This document shows positions 60,616 to 64,000 of a stretch of DNA of 64,000 nucleotides, piece after piece. Each line of letters starts with the position of its first letter. The first letter of the stretch is position 1. Source of the DNA: Amphibacillus sp052055485 (lineage in GTDB: Bacteria > Bacillota > Bacilli > Bacillales > Amphibacillaceae); the NCBI RefSeq assembly GCF_052055485.1, contig NZ_CP197171.1, forward strand, positions 2,914,001-2,978,000. Direction: 5' to 3'. Under the pieces are notes generated by a model. That model ran no database searches, was not told the DNA's origin, and saw nothing but the letters and a program-made list of their open reading frames with translations. The position numbers and the translations under genes are program-made.

Positions 60616-61239
60616 TTAGATCGTTTGACGATAGACACCAATCACTTTACCTAAAATGGAAATACTATTATAGATTAATGGTTCCATTGTTGCGTTTTCC
60701 GGTTGCAAACGAATTCGATTAGCTTCCTTGAAGAAACGTTTGACGGTAGCTTCATTATCATCTGTCATTGCAACAACAATATCTCCATTATCTGCTGTTT
60801 GCTGTTGCTTAACAATCACTATGTCATCTTCAAAAATTCCTGCTTCAATCATACTATCTCCTACAATGACTAGAGCAAATAATTTGGCATCTAACTGGGA
60901 TATAGATGAGGGAAGAGGAATAAACTCTTCAATATTTTCAATCGCTGTAATCGGTAAACCTGCTGTGACTTTACCAATAACAGGTACAAAAACAGCTGTA
61001 TCCTTAGGTATGCCTTCTTGTTGATCGTCTTTAATGATTTCAATTGCCCGTGGTTTTGTTGGATCACGTCGAATGTAACCTTTTTTCTCAAGGCGAGCTA
61101 AATGCCCATGTACTGTTGAACTAGAGGCAAGCCCAACAGCTTCACCGATCTCACGTACAGATGGAGGATACCCTTTTAAAGTGACTTGTTCTTTAATATA
61201 ATTCAAAATAGCTTCTTGTCGTTTAGATAATGATTGCAT
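60616..61239 (-). CDS. lexA: LexA repressor
   Basis: 207 residues, normal length. N-terminal winged HTH (RQEAILNYIKEQVTLKGYPP, SVREIGEAVGLASSSTVHGH). Autocleavage site Ala-Gly in VIGKVTAGLPI; catalytic Ser in VVGDSMIEAGI and Lys in EATVKRFF. RecA-stimulated self-cleavage derepresses the SOS regulon. Upstream on its own promoter is a box with one mismatch to GAAC-N4-GTTC. Confidence 0.97.
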   Translation of the reverse strand: MQSLSKRQEAILNYIKEQVTLKGYPPSVREIGEAVGLASSSTVHGHLARLEKKGYIRRDPTKPRAIEIIKDDQQEGIPKDTAVFVPVIGKVTAGLPITAIENIEEFIPLPSSISQLDAKLFALVIVGDSMIEAGIFEDDIVIVKQQQTADNGDIVVAMTDDNEATVKRFFKEANRIRLQPENATMEPLIYNSISILGKVIGVYRQTI

Positions 61240-61269
61240 TCAATTTACCTCCGTCCTAATTTTAGCTTT

Positions 61270-61298
61270 ATTATAGCATGGAAATTACCAATAAGCAA
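61270..61298 (-). promoter_or_regulatory. lexA promoter
   Basis: On the minus strand TTGCTT, 17 nt, TATAAT preceded by TGC (extended -10), about 35 nt before the lexA start. The -35 borders the SOS box at 61297. Confidence 0.65.
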
Positions 61299-61308
61299 AC
61301 GCTAGTTC
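61297..61308 (-). promoter_or_regulatory. Candidate LexA (SOS/Din) box
   Basis: Minus strand GAACTAGCGTTT, from CGAACTAGCGTTTGC; Bacillus LexA boxes follow CGAACRNRYGTTYC. One mismatch in GTTC. Overlap with the lexA promoter fits autorepression. Confidence 0.6.
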
Positions 61309-61407
61309 GCAAATATTGCTTATATAATTAGTTATTCATTTCTAATAATTAATCATTGAAGTTGCAGAACAATAGGGAAATTAGTTAGAATAGACAAAGA
61401 GATAGTG

Positions 61408-61498
61408 TTTATCACAGATAATCGTCCGTAAAACTCGGGGCAACAACGGGGTTCGTTTTATATTTTTATTAAATGTTTTGTTATTCTGAGCCCTAGGT
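61408..61498 (+). repeat. Interspersed repeat copy, short and partly degenerate
   Basis: Left end TTTATCACAGATAATCGTCC, GTAAAACTCGGGGCAACAAC, then GTTCGTTTTAT (61451-61461). TTGTTATTCTGAGCCCTAGG (61478-61498) resembles the internal TTCTTATTCTGAGTCCCAGG module, here outside the right end. It stands where B. subtilis has yneA/yneB, between lexA and ynzC. Confidence 0.75.
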
Positions 61499-61683
61499 TG
61501 TGTAAGTGTTAATCGAAATTTCTTAATATTCGTAATGTACTCCTTTGAATTAGGGTGTTTGAATGGATCTATCATTTCCTATATAGAGGAAGGTGAGGTG
61601 ATTCTTTCATGTAATATTTTGCTGGTGGGGCTTTCCCGTTCTTCTGAATGGATGAAAATGTATATGAAAAGAGGTGATAGCTC

Positions 61684-61917
61684 ATGCTATCTAAAGATAA
61701 ACTTGATCGAATTAATACTTTAGCTAATCGAGAAAAAGAATCTGGCTTAACAAAACAAGAGAAAGAAGAACAACAAAAATTACGAACTGAATATTTAAAA
61801 GATTTTCGACAATCTTTTAAAACACAATTAAGTGGGGTAAAGGTTGTTGACCCGGAAGGGACAGACGTTACACCGGAAAAAGTAAAGCGTTTAAGGACTG
61901 AAAATAAAGATAATTAA
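61684..61917 (+). CDS. ynzC: YnzC family protein (DUF896)
   Basis: 77 residues; two N-terminal helices (KDKLDRINTLANREKESGLT, KQEKEEQQKLRTEYLKDFRQ) and a flexible tail, as in B. subtilis YnzC. Function is unknown. Ribosome site GAGGTG upstream. It precedes tkt by 113 nt, the same order as in Bacillus. Confidence 0.94.
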   Translation: MLSKDKLDRINTLANREKESGLTKQEKEEQQKLRTEYLKDFRQSFKTQLSGVKVVDPEGTDVTPEKVKRLRTENKDN

Positions 61918-61931
61918 GAAAACGTTAAGTT

Positions 61932-61960
61932 TTGACTTGTTTATTATGCTATTTCATTAT
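61932..61960 (+). promoter_or_regulatory. Candidate promoter for tkt
   Basis: TTGACT (61932-61937), 17 nt, CATTAT (61955-61960). Reasonable sigma-A match about 70 nt before the tkt start. Confidence 0.5.
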
Positions 61961-62030
61961 AGGATAATACTTGTACACTAAAATCGTACGTACATATAGA
62001 TGTACTTAAATTGAAAGGGGAATTATAAAA

Positions 62031-64000
62031 ATGGTAAATCAAACGCAACAAACATCAATTAATGCGATTCGTACATTATCAATTGATGCAATTCAAAAAG
62101 CGAATTCAGGTCATCCTGGTCTACCAATGGGTGCCGCTCCAATGGCATATACATTGTGGACTGAATTTATCGATCAAAACCCTAAAAATTCAAGTTGGGT
62201 AAATCGTGACCGCTTTGTTTTATCAGCTGGACACGGCTCAATGTTATTGTATTCTTTACTCCATTTATCTGGTTATCAAGTATCAATTGAAGACTTGAAA
62301 AATTTCCGTCAATTTGGTTCTAATACACCTGGTCACCCAGAAGTAACAGACACGGATGGTGTTGAAGCAACGACAGGACCATTAGGACAAGGAATTGCGA
62401 TGACGGTCGGAATGGCTATGGCAGAAGCACACTTAGCTGCAAAATACAATCGTGATCACTACAACATTGTTGATCATTATAGTTATGCTATAGTTAGTGA
62501 TGGTGACTTAATGGAAGGTATTTCTCATGAAGCTGCTTCATTAGCTGGTCACCTCGGTTTAGGTAAATTAATTGCTTTATACGATTCAAATGATATTTCC
62601 TTAGATGGTGATTTGGATAAATCATTTTCAGAAAAAGTTCAAAAACGTTTTGAATCATACAATTGGCAAGTTATCCGTGTTGATGATGGTAATGATGTTG
62701 ATGGGCTTATGAAAGCAATCAAAGAGGCTAAAGCAAATACAGACCAACCTACACTTATTGAAGTTAAAACAGTTATTGGTTTTGGTTCCCCGAATAAAGC
62801 AGGTTCAAGCTCAGCACATGGTGCAGCATTAGGAGCAGATGAAGTTGCTTTAACCAAACAAGCTTATAAGTGGGAACATGAAGATTTTGCTGTACCAAAA
62901 GAAGTTTATCAAGATTTTGAGGAGAAGGTTGCTGTTAGTGGACAAGCAGCTGAAGACAAATGGAATCAATTGTTTGCTGAATATAAAGAAGCTTATCCAG
63001 AGCTTGCTGCTGAATTTGAATTAGCTCAAAAAGGTGTACTTCCAGAAGAGTGGGATAAAGATCTACCTAACTTTACACCAGGAGAAGATACCCTAGCTAC
63101 TCGTGCTTCTTCAGGTAAAGTCTTAAATGCTGTATCTAAAGCTGTTCCAAGTCTTTTCGGTGGAAGTGCTGACTTAGCTGGATCAAATAATACTCGAATG
63201 AATGATGAAGAAGATTTTGATAAAACAAATTATGCAGGGCGAAACATCTGGTTTGGTGTTCGTGAATTTGCAATGGCTGCTGCTTTAAATGGTATGGCTC
63301 TCCATGGAGGGTTAAAGGTTTATGGTGGTACATTCTTCGTCTTCAGTGATTACTTACGTCCAGCTGTACGTTTATCCGCCATTCAAAAATTACCGGTAAC
63401 GTATATACTAACCCATGATTCAATTGCGGTTGGTGAAGATGGACCGACACATGAGCCTATTGAACAACTTGCTGCATTCCGTGCTATGCCAGGTATTTCA
63501 GTTATTCGCCCGGCTGATGGGAATGAAACACAGGCGGCTTGGCGTCTAGCAATGGAATCAACAGATCATCCAACACTACTTGTTTTGACCCGTCAAGGAT
63601 TACCAACACTTAACGGTACAAACTATGAGGGTGTTAAAAAAGGTGGTTATGTTGTCAGCCCTTCTGAAAAAGAGCAAGCAGATGGTCTTTTACTTGCTGC
63701 TGGCTCAGAGGTGCAACTTGCTGTTAAAGCACAAGCTGAATTAAAAGCTAAAGGGCATGATGTAAGTGTTGTAAGCTTACCTGCTTGGGACCTGTTTGAA
63801 CAGCAAGATCAAGCTTACAAAGACTCTGTTTTACCTAAAACAGTTAAAAAACGTTTAGCTATCGAGATGGGTGCTTCGCTTGGTTGGGATCGTTATTCTG
63901 GTGATGAAGGCGATATTTTAGCGATTGACCGCTTTGGAGCATCTGGAGAAGGCAATCAAATTATGGCTGAATATGGCTTTACAGTTGAAAATGTTGTAGC
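62031..64000 (+). CDS. tkt: Transketolase (3' end cut by window)
   Basis: About 656 codons are present; the family is about 665 long, so only the last few residues are missing. TPP-binding: GHPGLPMGAAPMAYTLW, GPLGQGIAMTVGMAMAEAHL, GDGDLMEGI-like VSDGDLMEGISHEAASLAGH and DSNDISLDG; the pyrimidine domain has FVFSDYLRPAVRLSAIQKLP with HDSIAVGEDGPTHEPIEQLA. AAAGGGG ribosome site. Moves two-carbon units between pentose and hexose phosphates; it can use the xylulose-5-phosphate and ribose-5-phosphate derived from ribulose-5-phosphate. Confidence 0.97.
   Translation, partial: MVNQTQQTSINAIRTLSIDAIQKANSGHPGLPMGAAPMAYTLWTEFIDQNPKNSSWVNRDRFVLSAGHGSMLLYSLLHLSGYQVSIEDLKNFRQFGSNTPGHPEVTDTDGVEATTGPLGQGIAMTVGMAMAEAHLAAKYNRDHYNIVDHYSYAIVSDGDLMEGISHEAASLAGHLGLGKLIALYDSNDISLDGDLDKSFSEKVQKRFESYNWQVIRVDDGNDVDGLMKAIKEAKANTDQPTLIEVKTVIGFGSPNKAGSSSAHGAALGADEVALTKQAYKWEHEDFAVPKEVYQDFEEKVAVSGQAAEDKWNQLFAEYKEAYPELAAEFELAQKGVLPEEWDKDLPNFTPGEDTLATRASSGKVLNAVSKAVPSLFGGSADLAGSNNTRMNDEEDFDKTNYAGRNIWFGVREFAMAAALNGMALHGGLKVYGGTFFVFSDYLRPAVRLSAIQKLPVTYILTHDSIAVGEDGPTHEPIEQLAAFRAMPGISVIRPADGNETQAAWRLAMESTDHPTLLVLTRQGLPTLNGTNYEGVKKGGYVVSPSEKEQADGLLLAAGSEVQLAVKAQAELKAKGHDVSVVSLPAWDLFEQQDQAYKDSVLPKTVKKRLAIEMGASLGWDRYSGDEGDILAIDRFGASGEGNQIMAEYGFTVENVV

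Noticed and set aside
61535..61723. 62-codon open frame before ynzC
   Set aside because: No ribosome site, no known family and it overlaps ynzC; it is not YneA or YneB.

Overview
The window looks like chromosome of a low-GC Gram-positive bacterium of the Bacillaceae. The evidence is AT-rich DNA, strong GGAGG-type ribosome binding sites, frequent TTG/GTG starts, and the gene set: LexA, YnzC (DUF896) and transketolase in the usual Bacillus order, a SPOR-tailed cell-wall amidase, PadR-DUF2812 and SatD-DUF3307 pairs. Maltose phosphorylase, RuMP enzymes and many PTS or transport genes suggest a sugar-fermenting member, perhaps of the Amphibacillus/Halolactibacillus/Gracilibacillus group (inference only). 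I see no rRNA, tRNA or CRISPR array.

Layout. 0.2-13.8 kb: an S66 peptidase, transporters (AGCS, MATE, MFS, a YeiH-type exporter), two divergent LysR regulators, a DUF3796-Xre pair and a metal-dependent cyclase. 14.2-21.8 kb: a nine-gene sugar operon (PRD/EIIA activator; ascorbate-type PTS EIIC, EIIB, EIIA; cupin phosphosugar isomerase; hexulose-phosphate synthase; phosphohexuloisomerase; two 3-epimerase paralogues), the best candidate for an undescribed pathway. 21.9-26.1 kb: a secreted CAP protein and an ECF sigma/anti-sigma operon whose sigma gene seems to start with ATT. 26.3-30.8 kb: four broken small genes around a chemoreceptor. 31-34.4 kb: PadR-DUF2812 and a second sigma/anti-sigma pair. 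34.5-37.5 kb: maltose phosphorylase and beta-phosphoglucomutase. 37.8-53.5 kb: accessory genes (BASS transporter, SDR, LspA paralogue, lipoprotein, TnpB insertion sequence, GNATs, SatD cluster, APH-like kinase, HIT protein, amino-acid permease, SelO). 54-64 kb: PspC, a squalene/phytoene synthase-like protein, two foldase-type lipoproteins, a second chemoreceptor, the amidase, lexA, ynzC and tkt (cut by the window end).

A modular interspersed repeat runs through the whole window. It has about ten copies, from 40 to about 455 bp, with conserved ends (TTTATCACAG at one end, GAAGTTTCGTTTTAT at the other) and variable internal modules. One copy sits inside the arms of what looks like an older terminator hairpin. 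Three other small repetitive elements occur: a roughly 360-bp element carrying four 52-bp tandem repeats, a 136-bp element with 12-bp terminal inverted repeats, and a 75-bp tnpB-less derivative of the TnpB insertion sequence.

How the genes connect: the PTS operon should bring in a phosphorylated sugar and pass it through isomerase/epimerase and RuMP enzymes to ribulose-5-phosphate, which transketolase could use. The maltose phosphorylase pair would feed glucose and glucose-6-phosphate into glycolysis. The two ECF sigma operons, the PadR unit and the two LysR pairs are separate regulatory modules.
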